DNA of 64,000 nt from Clostridiaceae bacterium Marseille-Q4143 (GCA_018228645.1 CP073693.1:2242416-2306415); one strand, 5' to 3'; positions 53,271 to 62,101 are shown, counted from the stretch's first letter. The notes: a model not told the origin generated them from the sequence alone. Program-made: numbers and translations.

Positions 53271-55256
53271 ATGAGATATATACAGTATCTGACAGAAGTG
53301 ATTCTGGCATGGATCCAGATGAAAGAGGGAAAAAATCTTCCTGAAAAATACCATCACCTGTTTGAAACAGAATTGTCGGAGGAAGGTGAGATCAGGGAAG
53401 TGTACCAGAACTTGCTAGCCGAAGAGAGTGAAGAAGCTGAAAAATACAGGAGACTGATCGAACTTTGTGGAAATACAGGGATCAGCAGAAAATTGCTGGA
53501 CTGTTGTATTGCAGGACTTCTGTATCCGGAATTTCACCAGTTTGCAAAAGAGCAGTGGAATGGAATCACACTGGATGTGATGGAATCGTTGTGTGATGAG
53601 GAAGTTACTTATAAAGAGATGAAACAGGTCTGGGAATGTGCCGGGCGTATTTTGCAGTGTGAGAAAAATCATGGATTATTTTTGAGGCATGTTTTCTGGG
53701 CAGATACAAGAATCCTGGACTATTTTCTGGATCCGGATGTTATTGATGAAAAATTAACCCGTGTGGGAACTGAACTTTACACAGGAGAGGAAGATCCTGG
53801 AGAAATCTACGTAAATGAGGCGGTTGAGCAAGAACTTTCAGATATCTTGAGAAAGGAGAACGGGGACTGTGTCCAGATCGCAGGAAATACAGGATGCGGA
53901 AAGAAGTTTCTCCTGAAAAAAGCATGCCATGCAACAGGACAGAAAATGATTCTGGCGGATATCCGGCAGATTCAGCAGTGTAAAGATGGCCTGTTATATC
54001 CACAGTTACTGATTCGGGAAGGCATGCTCCTTGATTGTGGAATCTGTCTTTATCATATCAGTCAGGAAGCACTGGAACAGGTACTGACGCATTTCCTGAG
54101 ACCGATGCTTGCTCAGAATATTCGTGTATTTTTGTGTACAGATATGGAAGCAGAAGTGATTCCGCGGATTCACAGCCATGTAGAGTATGTGCTGGTGCCT
54201 GCGTATGGAAGACCAGAAAGAATTGCACTCTGGAAGGGATTTACGGAAGAACATGGAATTCGAAAGCAGGTAGACTGCATTACAGCAGGCTCGAAGTTTA
54301 AACTTTCCGCCGAAGAAATCCGCAAAGCTGTGGAGCGTATCGTGGTAACTTCTGCTGCATTGACCATCGGTGAGAGTGAGATCGGCCGAATCTGTGAAGA
54401 AGTTCTTCTGAAGCCATCCTGCGGCAGCATCAAAAGAATCCCGGTTCAGTATACCTTTGATGACCTGAAACTTTGGCCGGAGCAAAAAAGGATTCTCAAC
54501 AATATCTGTGCGCACGTATGGCACCGGCATAAAGTGTATGATGAATGGAATCTGGAAAGCAGATATTCCTATGGAAAAAATGTATCCGCATTGTTTTATG
54601 GCCCGCCCGGAACCGGTAAAACCATGGCAGTTCACGTAATTGCCAATATGCTGAATCTGCCGCTTTACCGGATTGATCTGTCCCAGGTAGTCGACAAATA
54701 CATTGGTGAAACGGAGAAACGGCTGGAAGAAATTTTTAATGCGGCAGAGAAGAACAATACGGTGCTGTTCTTTGATGAAGCTGATGCGATCTTCGGAAAA
54801 AGAAGTGATGTGCATGAGGCAAAGGATAAATATGCCAATACGGAAGTATCCTATATTCTGCAGCGAATCGAGCAGTATGATGGCATCGTGATTCTGGCGA
54901 CCAACTATCGGAAAAATATTGATGAGGCATTCATGAGGCGTATTCGATATGTGGTGGAATTTTCACTCCCGGATGCACGCTTAAGAAAAGAACTCTGGAA
55001 ATCCAGTTTTTCCGATGAGATTCCGACAGAATATCTGGATTATGATTATCTGGCGGAACAGTTTGAAATCTCCGGTGGGTCGATTAAAAATATCGTTCTG
55101 AATGCCGCCTTCCTGGCAGCAGCGAGAAATGAGCCGGTATCCATGCTGGATGTGCTGTACAGTATCAAAAATGAAAACGCGAAAACAGGAAAAGTCATGC
55201 TCAGCAAAGATTTCGGATTATATGAAGATATGATGGAAGAAGAAGCTGGAAAATGA
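53271..55256 (+). CDS. AAA+ ATPase with degenerate first and intact second AAA domain
   Basis: A 661-aa protein. Residues 1-170 are helical and unassigned (an adaptor region). Residues about 190-380 resemble an AAA domain with a damaged P-loop (IAGNTGCGKKFLL) and no clear Walker B. Residues about 395-640 are a complete AAA domain: FYGPPGTGKTMAVH, VVDKYIGETEKRLEEI, VLFFDEADAIFGKR, VILATNYRKNIDEAFMRRI with Arg finger. AAGGTGGGCCT precedes the ATG. AAA proteins with this two-part layout are found next to contractile injection systems and other assemblies; no such genes are here. It converges on a large kinase-like gene, a possible partner. Confidence 0.8.
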   Translation: MRYIQYLTEVILAWIQMKEGKNLPEKYHHLFETELSEEGEIREVYQNLLAEESEEAEKYRRLIELCGNTGISRKLLDCCIAGLLYPEFHQFAKEQWNGITLDVMESLCDEEVTYKEMKQVWECAGRILQCEKNHGLFLRHVFWADTRILDYFLDPDVIDEKLTRVGTELYTGEEDPGEIYVNEAVEQELSDILRKENGDCVQIAGNTGCGKKFLLKKACHATGQKMILADIRQIQQCKDGLLYPQLLIREGMLLDCGICLYHISQEALEQVLTHFLRPMLAQNIRVFLCTDMEAEVIPRIHSHVEYVLVPAYGRPERIALWKGFTEEHGIRKQVDCITAGSKFKLSAEEIRKAVERIVVTSAALTIGESEIGRICEEVLLKPSCGSIKRIPVQYTFDDLKLWPEQKRILNNICAHVWHRHKVYDEWNLESRYSYGKNVSALFYGPPGTGKTMAVHVIANMLNLPLYRIDLSQVVDKYIGETEKRLEEIFNAAEKNNTVLFFDEADAIFGKRSDVHEAKDKYANTEVSYILQRIEQYDGIVILATNYRKNIDEAFMRRIRYVVEFSLPDARLRKELWKSSFSDEIPTEYLDYDYLAEQFEISGGSIKNIVLNAAFLAAARNEPVSMLDVLYSIKNENAKTGKVMLSKDFGLYEDMMEEEAGK

Positions 55257-55310
55257 GTCATTGCGGAAGAACAGTCACCTGCCCAAAGAGTAATGAAAAC
55301 TAACAGAAGA

Positions 55311-55357
55311 AAAAGGAGTTGTTGCAAAATAGGTGAGGGATCAACAGCTCCTTTTTT
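55311..55357 (+). terminator. terminator after the AAA+ gene
   Basis: AAAGGAGTTGTTG and CAACAGCTCC pair around a ~17-nt loop, followed by T6. It lies inside the fragment described next on the other strand. Confidence 0.7.
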
Positions 55358-55465
55358 GAATCAGCATAGTGTTGTGCTGTTTTCGTTGCTCTTGCAGCAC
55401 CACCGGCGTGATCATGCTTGGCATCCGCTTCTTTCATTTTATAGTAAAAGTCTTGAAACGTAAGT
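55330..55465 (-). pseudogene. fragment related to the kinase-like protein
   Basis: On the minus strand, in a frame different from the kinase-like gene and overlapping its last codons: TFQDFYYKMKEADAKHDHAG, GAARATKTAQHYADSKKELL. The stretch FYYKMKEADAKHDHAGGAAR aligns with FYMKKADSEHSHVGGLASR of that protein (about 172-190). This suggests a leftover of a second tandem paralogue joined by deletion. The match is short but distinctive (the H-x-H-x-G-G core). Confidence 0.5.
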
Positions 55466-57145
55466 TCCGCCTGATTTCTTATTAAACATTCCGGTAACGA
55501 TCGTATTTTTAAATTCTTCCAGTGTCTCTGCATTCCATTCCTGATTTTGAAGAAAGAAATGACTTCCGCTTTCCTCTTTTTCTTTTTTGATAGCTGTCTG
55601 TACCTGTGCAAGACGTTTCCAGGCATTTTCAATGGCGGATGGCTCCAACAGGTCGCCAAGCAGAAAGAAGAGCTGTTCTTTGTTCACGGCCAGAATCCGA
55701 TCTGCCATAGCTGCATCCATATGTGGAATATGAAAAGTTCCATCATCATTAAAGATACTGATTCCGTTTTGCCCGATGATGTTATTTGTTTGGTAAGCAT
55801 TACCAAAGGAAAAATCATTATCTATTCCGGTCACACCAGTCAACATGCCGGTAGACTCGTCTTCCTGAATAAAATAATTGTTCGTATGCCTGTCAATCTG
55901 ACCTGTAATATAATCCAGTACTTGAAGATTTGTCAACTGACGTTGTAAATTGCCGGTTATTTTCTGAGAAATATCACCGGAATCAGAGGATGCGGTTTTA
56001 TTTTTATAACGTTCAGCAATGGCAGCGGCAGCTTTTCCTTCTGCTTTCTGCATCAGATTTCCAACTCTTCCGGTGGCTTTTCCAGGTTCCACCATTTCGA
56101 CGGTTTCTGATCGGGCAATTACATCTCCGGCACCAAGAAGATCGGCCATACGGCTGGTAGCTACATTTCTATTAGTAAGATTAATGCTCTCTCCATCTTG
56201 CAAATTTACGTTTAAAAGACCTTTTGTTCGAATATTGTATCTAGTGATATCATAAGAATCTGCAAGTGCACATAAGGATTTTACATAAGAAGAAAATTCT
56301 GGAACAGTCAACATTTCATCCATATTTTTTAAGATGTCTGCCAGTGATTGAATGGATGTATTTGTCAGATCCCAGGAAGAAGTACAACTTAACATTTTTT
56401 CCTTTGCCTTTTCATAAAGGCTATCAGAAATAGGAGACAGCTTGAGGGCTCGTTCCATAAGTTTGAAAATAAGAACTTCTTTATCCTCATAATATGTAAA
56501 TATTTCAGCATCTTTAAAAAAGCCGGAAGTATCCGTGTTCTCCAGATCACCTTCTTTCAGTACCGTCAGACGACTGGCTAAACCACCGACATGACTGTGT
56601 TCGGAATCCGCTTTTTTCATATAAAACTTTTTGCGACGTGCGATTTCCACAGCCTGCCATACATTGGAAGCCTGTTCCGAAGCAGGAAGAGTCTGATACT
56701 GTCCCCAGTAAGTAGTCAGTGTTAATTGGTCTTCCATGGCCTGCGCTTTTATTTTCTCGACAATATCCTGCCGAGCTTTACCGCGGTCAGAGAAAGCATA
56801 GCGATTTAGATAACGGTCGCACTTGGAGACCAGATTTTGATAACTGTTTGTTACCTGACGTGCCACTTCCTTTGTGGATTCATAATCATTTTTCTTCAAA
56901 GGAGAAGCCAGTAAACTTAACACGCGAACCATACTGTCAGAAACTTCATTATACTTATCTGAATTCTTTTTAAAAAGTCCGCTGCCTCCTTTTTTAGAAG
57001 TCGACAATTCATTGTATAAATCGCGCATAGGGACATTGACAGTAGAGATTCTTTGTGGTCCTTCCTGTTCAAACAGTGGATTCTCCTGCCATACAGGGTC
57101 AGCGGCAGTCTTGTCTTCTTTTTTCTTCCGTGAAAAAATTCCCAT
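55439..57145 (-). CDS. atypical kinase-like protein of unknown function (568 aa)
   Basis: A large soluble protein with a basic start (MGIFSRKKKEDK). Residues about 60-340 are helical with a distinctive KKADSEHSHVGG motif near 176. Residues about 340-568 carry LQVLDYITGQIDRHTNNYFI (about 430) and GVTGIDNDFSFG (about 459). The D-x-x-x-x-x-D-R-H-x-x-N and D-N-D pair match the catalytic loop and metal-binding Asp of HipA/PI3K/Fam20-like atypical kinases; a phosphate-binding Lys is not assigned. AAAGGAGGTTTTTCC precedes the ATG. It is convergent with the AAA+ gene. It may be an effector or toxin kinase. No signal peptide; the last residues (SRLLL) may be altered by a deletion. Confidence 0.7.
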   Translation of the reverse strand: MGIFSRKKKEDKTAADPVWQENPLFEQEGPQRISTVNVPMRDLYNELSTSKKGGSGLFKKNSDKYNEVSDSMVRVLSLLASPLKKNDYESTKEVARQVTNSYQNLVSKCDRYLNRYAFSDRGKARQDIVEKIKAQAMEDQLTLTTYWGQYQTLPASEQASNVWQAVEIARRKKFYMKKADSEHSHVGGLASRLTVLKEGDLENTDTSGFFKDAEIFTYYEDKEVLIFKLMERALKLSPISDSLYEKAKEKMLSCTSSWDLTNTSIQSLADILKNMDEMLTVPEFSSYVKSLCALADSYDITRYNIRTKGLLNVNLQDGESINLTNRNVATSRMADLLGAGDVIARSETVEMVEPGKATGRVGNLMQKAEGKAAAAIAERYKNKTASSDSGDISQKITGNLQRQLTNLQVLDYITGQIDRHTNNYFIQEDESTGMLTGVTGIDNDFSFGNAYQTNNIIGQNGISIFNDDGTFHIPHMDAAMADRILAVNKEQLFFLLGDLLEPSAIENAWKRLAQVQTAIKKEKEESGSHFFLQNQEWNAETLEEFKNTIVTGMFNKKSGGTYVSRLLL

Positions 57146-57256
57146 GGAAAAACCTCCTTTCGGCTCTCAGAATTTACTGATTTTATTATATAGAAGAAAA
57201 AGGAAGAAGGCACTACCCGTTCGTATAGTGTGGAAATGTAAAATCTGTTGTGGTCT

Positions 57257-57296
57257 GAGCCGCTTATTTTCAAGTAGATTTGGAAATAAGCGGCTC
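57257..57296 (+). terminator. long hairpin between the kinase-like gene and the small-protein relic
   Basis: GAGCCGCTTATTT (57257-57269) and AAATAAGCGGCTC (57284-57296) are perfect 13-bp arms with a 14-nt loop. TTTGTTGTT follows on the plus strand, so it may end plus-strand transcription, although no plus-strand gene directly precedes it. Confidence 0.5.
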
Positions 57297-57352
57297 TTTG
57301 TTGTTAGCGGATAAATGTGCGAGAATAAAAGATTTTAAGGAGCTTTTACCAT

Positions 57353-57487
57353 AAAAAAGATATCCAGAAACGGATGGATTCCACCGACTATCTGGTCAAT
57401 TCCGCATTCACTCAGGAATGCACCGGGTTGATTTCCCGTGGATTGCAAAGTGATGAGAACATTTCCCTGGTATTTTATTTAAAATAA
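57353..57487 (+). pseudogene. decayed second copy of the TDYLVNSAS small protein
   Basis: It reads KKDIQKRMDSTDYLVNSAFT, QECTGLISRGLQSDE, then diverges to NISLVFYLK, stop. The ATG is lost: CATGAAAAAA at 49362 corresponds here to CATAAAAAA, a one-base deletion. AAGGAGCTTTTACC still marks the old ribosome site. Similarity ends exactly after GATGAG (57459), which marks the probable edge of the mobilizable element that follows. Confidence 0.75.
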
Positions 57488-57544
57488 AGTACAGTTTACA
57501 AGGGACTACACAGAGTAGGTATCTGACGGGAGGGGTTCCGCCCG

Positions 57545-59056
57545 TCAGATTTTCCATGTGATGTTCAAGCTGTCGCTTGTAGCGGCTATGGTGGTAATCA
57601 TTAAATCCACCACCCGCCGCTTGTCGTCAAAGGATACATTCTCCCAAGTGTCGAGGTAGCCGGAAATCTGGCTGACTTGTTCCGGGCTAATGGCTTCCAC
57701 CGTTAGTTCCGCTATCCTCGCCAGAAGTTCCTGCTTGCGCCCGTCCAGTTCTGCTATCTTCACATTCACATAGGAGAGCAGGACATTGTTTGCACCCGTC
57801 AGACTGTCCACTAACTTTTCAATCTCGCCGTCCACATGGGCAAGATCCACTTGCAGGGCGGCGATTTTCGGGTTTGCCTTTGCCGCTTTTTTTCTGCCTG
57901 TCAGCGTCTTGTAGCTTGCCAGTTTCTTTACCATCTGCTGATAAACAACCGCTTCCAGTTCCGAAGTAATGATTTTCCCGCACCCCGGACAACTCTTGTT
58001 ATCCAGCCGTTTCGTACAGCGAAGGTATTGCTTGCCGGAGGGATTGAAGATACTCATAAGGGCATACCCGCAGTTTCCGCATTTGATTTTTCCCGCCAGC
58101 CATGTATGGGTAGCTTTTCGGGCAGACTGGATTTTCATGTTGTTCATCAGCTTCTTACGGCAGGTCAGCCAGATGTCGGAGGGGACAATGCCCTCATGGG
58201 GAGCCAGTACCAGCATTTGGTCTTTCAAGTCGTTCTTCTTGCTGGGCTTCACATCCCGCCCTTGATACAGATAGCAGCCGTTCATGCCGGTAAAATCGGC
58301 AGCGTCATTGACAATGACCGTCCCTTGACTTTTGAAAAATTCGTACACATCAAGGTCTGCCTGCACATAGACGGGATTGCGTAACATCTGCGCCAGCGTG
58401 GGGCGTATCAGCTCTTTGCCATGGAACAAAATCCCCTGTTCCGCAAAGTACCGGGTAATGTCCCCATAGGAGGTGGTGGGCTGGGCGTACATCTCAAACA
58501 TCAGCCGGATATTTGCCGCTTCGTCCGGGTTTACCACCAGCTTCTTTGTGTTGATACCGTCCATCTTAATCGGCTCTGTATGGAAGCCGTAAGGGGCTTT
58601 CCCACCCATCTTGAAACCTCGCTGGCTACGGGAATAGTAAGCGTCCGTTACCCGCTTCTGTATCGTTTCACGTTCAAGCTGGGCGAACACGATACAGATA
58701 TTCAGCATAGCCCGCCCCATCGGGGTGGAGGTGTCAAACTTCTCCGTAGAGGACACAAACTCCACTTCGTACTTTTGGAAGAAGTCCATCATCTTCGCAA
58801 AGTCGAGAATGGAACGGCTGATGCGGTCGAGCTTGTAAACCACCACTTTCCGCACAAGGCCGCTTTCAATATCCCGCATAAGCTGTTGGAATTGTGGACG
58901 CTCCGTATTTTTCCCGGAATACCCTTTGTCCTTGTACTCTTTGCAGTTCCCGCCTTTCAATTCGTATTTGCAAAACTCAATCTGGCTTTCAATGGAAATG
59001 CTGTCCTTTTTGTCTACCGATTGTCTTGCATAGATTGCGTCTATTCGATTGTTCAT
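57545..59056 (-). CDS. large serine recombinase
   Basis: A 503-aa TndX/TnpX-type recombinase. The catalytic domain (1-150) has IYARQSVDKKDSISIESQIE with nucleophile Ser13 in RQS, YKLDRISRSILDF, and the RAMLNICIVFAQLERETIQ region. The recombinase domain (about 160-270), a zinc ribbon (CGNCGYALM and CPGCGK, about 325-360) and a coiled coil follow. All catalytic residues are intact. AAAAGGAGCGACAAT precedes the ATG. It should excise and integrate the surrounding element. Confidence 0.94.
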   Translation of the reverse strand: MNNRIDAIYARQSVDKKDSISIESQIEFCKYELKGGNCKEYKDKGYSGKNTERPQFQQLMRDIESGLVRKVVVYKLDRISRSILDFAKMMDFFQKYEVEFVSSTEKFDTSTPMGRAMLNICIVFAQLERETIQKRVTDAYYSRSQRGFKMGGKAPYGFHTEPIKMDGINTKKLVVNPDEAANIRLMFEMYAQPTTSYGDITRYFAEQGILFHGKELIRPTLAQMLRNPVYVQADLDVYEFFKSQGTVIVNDAADFTGMNGCYLYQGRDVKPSKKNDLKDQMLVLAPHEGIVPSDIWLTCRKKLMNNMKIQSARKATHTWLAGKIKCGNCGYALMSIFNPSGKQYLRCTKRLDNKSCPGCGKIITSELEAVVYQQMVKKLASYKTLTGRKKAAKANPKIAALQVDLAHVDGEIEKLVDSLTGANNVLLSYVNVKIAELDGRKQELLARIAELTVEAISPEQVSQISGYLDTWENVSFDDKRRVVDLMITTIAATSDSLNITWKI

Positions 59057-59150
59057 ATTGTCGCTCCTTTTCTTAAAAAAGAAACGGAGCTGCTGACACC
59101 TTTATTATACCGCCAGCAGCCCCGCAAATCAACGATGGCTTCGGAAAACC

Positions 59151-59342
59151 TTATGCCCCGGCTTCCTCACTCTGCCGTTTGTCGGCATACTTGCGGAATA
59201 CCTCATAAAGCTGCTGTTTCAGCTCCCGGCGTTTTGCCGCTTCCTGCTCCGGCGTGAACACCGGGGAGAGATTTTCCAGCGTGATTTCCTTTCCTTGAAA
59301 AGTCACGACTTCGGTTTCTTTCTTGTATCTGATATGCTCCAT
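59151..59342 (-). CDS. small element protein (63 aa)
   Basis: It reads MEHIRYKKETEVVTFQGKEI, TLENLSPVFTPEQEAAKRRE, LKQQLYEVFRKYADKRQSEE, AGA. The C-terminal half is one long charged helix. Proteins of this shape are regularly found between the relaxase and recombinase of Clostridia mobilizable elements. GGAGGTACT precedes the ATG, chosen over a longer frame. Function is unknown. Confidence 0.68.
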   Translation of the reverse strand: MEHIRYKKETEVVTFQGKEITLENLSPVFTPEQEAAKRRELKQQLYEVFRKYADKRQSEEAGA

Positions 59343-59355
59343 AGTACCTCCGTAT

Positions 59356-59409
59356 TTAATTTTCAAAGTGCAGTGCCGCCATGCTGCGGCGTGAAATGTT
59401 TTCTGTCAT
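59356..59409 (-). CDS. 17-aa peptide (leader or small ORF)
   Basis: MTENISRRSMAALHFEN follows a strong AGGAGAGGTGATTG site. It sits between the relaxase stop and the next small gene on the same strand. It might couple translation along the transcript or be a real small protein. Evidence is limited to the ribosome site and position. Confidence 0.4.
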   Translation of the reverse strand: MTENISRRSMAALHFEN

Positions 59410-59412
59410 CAA

Positions 59413-60351
59413 TCACCTCTCCTTTGTGTGCTGCTGCCGTTTCAGTTCTGCCAGCACCTCCGGCGGGATACGGTCTACCAGCCGCTGAATGTCTTTCAGC
59501 TCGCTTTCCAGCTTTGCCCGTTCCATCGTATCTTTCATCTTGCCTTTTTCACTGGCTTTTGCTCTGGCTTCCAACTGTTCATTTTCTGCTAAAAGGTCGT
59601 TTATTGTGACCTTGTATTTTTTGAGCTGACCGGAGAAATTCTCCATCTGCGGAAACCACTTTTTCAGCAGGGAGAGGGCTTCCTCTTTCTTCTTTCCGGC
59701 GTTGAACGGGGTAATACCGTCCAGCGTGGCTTCAATGGCTCTTGCCTGTTTGGAGAGATTGACCGCCTGCTTGAACAAACGGGTGGGGATATGCTTCCTG
59801 CCTGTCTTGCTGGCACTTTCCCCACGCTCCAAGTCGGGATATTTCTCCACCATATAGGCGTGAAAATCGTCCTGCCATTTTGTGAGGCTGGCTCTGTTCC
59901 CAATAATCTCCTTTGCACACAGGCGGTTGTCCTCTGTCAGCGGGACAAAGACCAAATGCAGGTGGGGCGTTTTCTCGTCCATGTGTACCACCGCCGACAC
60001 GATATTTTCTTTCTCTACCCGCCCGATTAAGAAATCAGCCGCCCTCTGGAAAAATTCCTGTATCTCCTTTGGGGACTTCTTCTTGAAAAATTCCGGGCTG
60101 GCGGTAATCAGCGTATCCACAAACCGGGTACTGTCCTTACGGGTACGGCAGCCTGCCTGTTCAATACGGTTCTGTATAAAGTGGTAGTACCTGCCCTCTG
60201 GCTTAACGATATGGAAGTTGTACTTGCTCCGGCTGGTGTCAATGTCGGGATTGCTGGCGTACTGTTCCTTTTGCCGTTCGTGATGGGCTTCCAGCGGTCT
60301 TGCCGGATTGCCCTTGTGCTTTTCAAATCGCAAAATTGCGTGTTGTGCCAT
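59413..60351 (-). CDS. mobV: MobV-family relaxase (Mob/Pre type)
   Basis: A 312-aa relaxase. The N-terminal motif is AQHAILRFEKHKGN. The metal-binding motif HMDEKTPHLHLVFVPL (about 122-137) has the three His and the acidic residue of the MobV family. IGNRASLTKWQDDFHAYMVE, FKQAVNLSKQARAIE and a C-terminal coiled coil follow. It nicks oriT and leads the strand during mobilization. GGAAAGGAGTTTC precedes the ATG. Confidence 0.9.
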   Translation of the reverse strand: MAQHAILRFEKHKGNPARPLEAHHERQKEQYASNPDIDTSRSKYNFHIVKPEGRYYHFIQNRIEQAGCRTRKDSTRFVDTLITASPEFFKKKSPKEIQEFFQRAADFLIGRVEKENIVSAVVHMDEKTPHLHLVFVPLTEDNRLCAKEIIGNRASLTKWQDDFHAYMVEKYPDLERGESASKTGRKHIPTRLFKQAVNLSKQARAIEATLDGITPFNAGKKKEEALSLLKKWFPQMENFSGQLKKYKVTINDLLAENEQLEARAKASEKGKMKDTMERAKLESELKDIQRLVDRIPPEVLAELKRQQHTKER

Positions 60352-60534
60352 GAAACTCCTTTCCCCATTCCGTTCCTTTCCGGGACTTCTCCACAGGAAA
60401 ATCCAGCAGAAAATATCTCGGATCGGAAGGGAATGGATAGAATATAAATCAATATTTTTATCTCTGTATTTCTATATACCGTCCGGTTTCCGTACTTCAA
60501 GAGAATTGATTATCGTACTTGTGGAGTGCGGTTT
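60352..60534 (-). other. candidate oriT region upstream of mobV
   Basis: These 183 bp between mobV and the RepA-like gene carry no gene. MobV relaxases nick just upstream of their own gene. The stretch has short inverted repeats (for example TTCCC...GGGAA around 60360-60432) and an AT-rich core (about 60440-60480). No nick site can be assigned by eye. Confidence 0.35.
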
Positions 60535-60930
60535 TCAGTCCGACCGCGTTCCATAACCGGATTTCTTGAAGTCGGTGTTTGGAACCGCTTCGTAGGATTT
60601 TGGGTAAATGCGGTTGGGTTTTCCACAGCCCTGCTTCTGAATCTCTATCAGTCCGGCGTATTGCAACTCCCGCAGGGTGTTGACCGCTTTCTGCCGCCCG
60701 CAGTGGAGCAGCTCCACTACCTCGTTGATGGGATAGTAGAGGTAAATGCGCCCATATTCGTCCGCCCAGCCGTTTTTCCGGGACAGGTCTGTCCGGCGCA
60801 GGATAAAGGCATACAGTACCTTTGCTTCGTTGGACAGGGGCGTGAATGTGGGGGCTTCAAAAAGGAAATTGGGAAGCCGGGTAAAGCTGACCGCCTTTTC
60901 CGGCTGATGGATATAAATGGTGTTTGTCAT
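60535..60930 (-). CDS. RepA_N-like replication initiator (short)
   Basis: A 131-aa protein with the initiator N-terminal winged helix: FTRLPNFLFEAPTFTPLSNE, AKVLYAFILRRTDLSRKNGW, YYPINEVVELLHCGRQKAVN, TLRELQYAGLIEI. In plasmids and larger elements this domain is followed by 100-200 more residues; here the protein ends soon after, so it may be truncated or act only as a regulator. The ribosome site is weak. Confidence 0.78.
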   Translation of the reverse strand: MTNTIYIHQPEKAVSFTRLPNFLFEAPTFTPLSNEAKVLYAFILRRTDLSRKNGWADEYGRIYLYYPINEVVELLHCGRQKAVNTLRELQYAGLIEIQKQGCGKPNRIYPKSYEAVPNTDFKKSGYGTRSD

Positions 60931-60939
60931 ATCGTGTTT

Positions 60940-61054
60940 TGTGGACGGTTAGAAGCCCGTTTCCGGGGGTAGACAGTACTTTCTATTGCCTGCCCCTGTT
61001 CTGTGCTTGCAAAGCCTTGTAAATCAAGGACTTTTCAGCCCCTAACTGTCCACA
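60940..61054. repeat. 13-bp inverted repeat pair in the rep-VLP gap
   Basis: TGTGGACGGTTAG (60940-60952) and CTAACTGTCCACA (61042-61054) are inverted with one mismatch, enclosing 89 bp. The right arm contains the stop codon of the Cys-rich gene. It may be a regulatory stem or binding site pair. Confidence 0.45.
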
Positions 61055-61455
61055 CAAGACCTCCTTTTCCGTTCACTTTCTGTTTTCTGCCGCCTGTGAA
61101 CTACGGCGGCACAATCGAGACAGTATTTCGCCCGGTTGGACTTTGGGACGAACACCCCGCCGCAGACAACACAGCGTTTTAGCTCCGTATCCCGGAAAAT
61201 CTCTGTTTCCAGCGTCCCGATTTGCGGCAAGACCGACCAGCGGAACCACTTGCAGCAGACCGAGAAAGAAATGGTCTGGGGGCAGGTGTGAATGTCCCTA
61301 TCGTCAAGGAGCATACAGTTCCCGTCCTCATAACAGCAGCACTCCCGGCGGATCAAGGCGTTTGCCTGTTTCCTCTGTGCCGGTGTCATGCGGTAAAGGG
61401 AACCGTCCGGCTTGCGCTCTATGGGCGGCAGTCGTTTATATGTGTTCTCTCTCAT
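61042..61455 (-). CDS. cysteine-rich VLP-domain protein
   Basis: A 137-aa protein with the Cys_rich_VLP domain: ALIRRECCCYEDGNCMLLDD, HTCPQTISFSVCCKWFRWSV with the VLP motif, then CVVCGGVFVPKSNRAKYC and CLDCAAVVHRRQ, a zinc ribbon. These are common in Clostridia mobilizable elements; the role is unknown but DNA binding is likely. GGAGGGAACAC precedes the ATG, preferred over a longer frame. Confidence 0.85.
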   Translation of the reverse strand: MRENTYKRLPPIERKPDGSLYRMTPAQRKQANALIRRECCCYEDGNCMLLDDRDIHTCPQTISFSVCCKWFRWSVLPQIGTLETEIFRDTELKRCVVCGGVFVPKSNRAKYCLDCAAVVHRRQKTESERKRRSCVDS

Positions 61456-61546
61456 GTGTTCCCTCCATTTTTCCTTAGCCGTTCTCCCCGAAAAGGCTTC
61501 CTGCCCCATTCCTGCGGCGTGTTCCAGCGTTGGCACGCTCCCCGGA

Positions 61547-61569
61547 CTTCGGGACATTTTGTCCCGAAG
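61547..61569. repeat. 9-bp perfect hairpin in the divergent region
   Basis: CTTCGGGAC-ATTTT-GTCCCGAAG. It lies in the 337-bp region between the Cys-rich gene and the plus-strand genes, which otherwise holds only a likely promoter (TTCCAC, 16-bp spacer, TAGAAT at about 61751). Confidence 0.5.
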
Positions 61570-61792
61570 TGGCTCGTTGCGGTGCTTCCCCTGCAGGGGT
61601 ATTCCTTTTCGGACGGTTATTCATTTTTCAAGGTGCAGCTCATCGATGAACTACCCTAAGTCTACACCTAAAAGACCGCCCGCCCCGTATATCCATAAGG
61701 TCGGAAATCAGCCCGGAAAACTCTCTATTTCCACGCTCTTGGAATTGTGGTAGAATAAAAAAGAAAACAGAAATTTAGAGGATATGGGTCTA

Positions 61793-62077
61793 ATGTACTT
61801 ATTTGTGGAAGTTATTTTTCATGCTGGACAACGAAGAAATTTGCCAAAAACAGGCTACCGTCCAGATGTTATCTTTAATAAACTCGGAGATTATTGGGGA
61901 ATTACTTTTACTGAGCTGCAAGTTGACAAATTCGATAATCCAACTCTGGCGATAATAAAATTTACATTCCAAGATTGCCATTATAAAGAAGTCTGTTTAG
62001 GACAAAAATTTTCAATCATGGAAGGTAGCCACCAAGTCGGCGAAGGAAAAATTATTTCGATAGTCATGAACGAATAA
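61793..62077 (+). CDS. stand-alone EF-Tu domain-3-like protein
   Basis: A 94-aa protein resembling the third (C-terminal) beta-barrel of EF-Tu: GQRRNLPKTGYRPDVIFNKL (compare GYRPQFY in EF-Tu), YKEVCLGQKFSIMEGSHQVG, EGKIISIVMNE (compare AIREGGRTVGAGVV). No GTPase part is present. Such single domains occur in gut Firmicutes and could bind tRNA or a toxin. ATG 61793 is chosen with AGAGGATATGGGTCTA. It precedes the XRE gene by 24 nt, suggesting an operon. Confidence 0.7.
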   Translation: MYLFVEVIFHAGQRRNLPKTGYRPDVIFNKLGDYWGITFTELQVDKFDNPTLAIIKFTFQDCHYKEVCLGQKFSIMEGSHQVGEGKIISIVMNE

Positions 62078-62101
62078 AGTAACTGGACAAGGAGGGATTG
62101 C

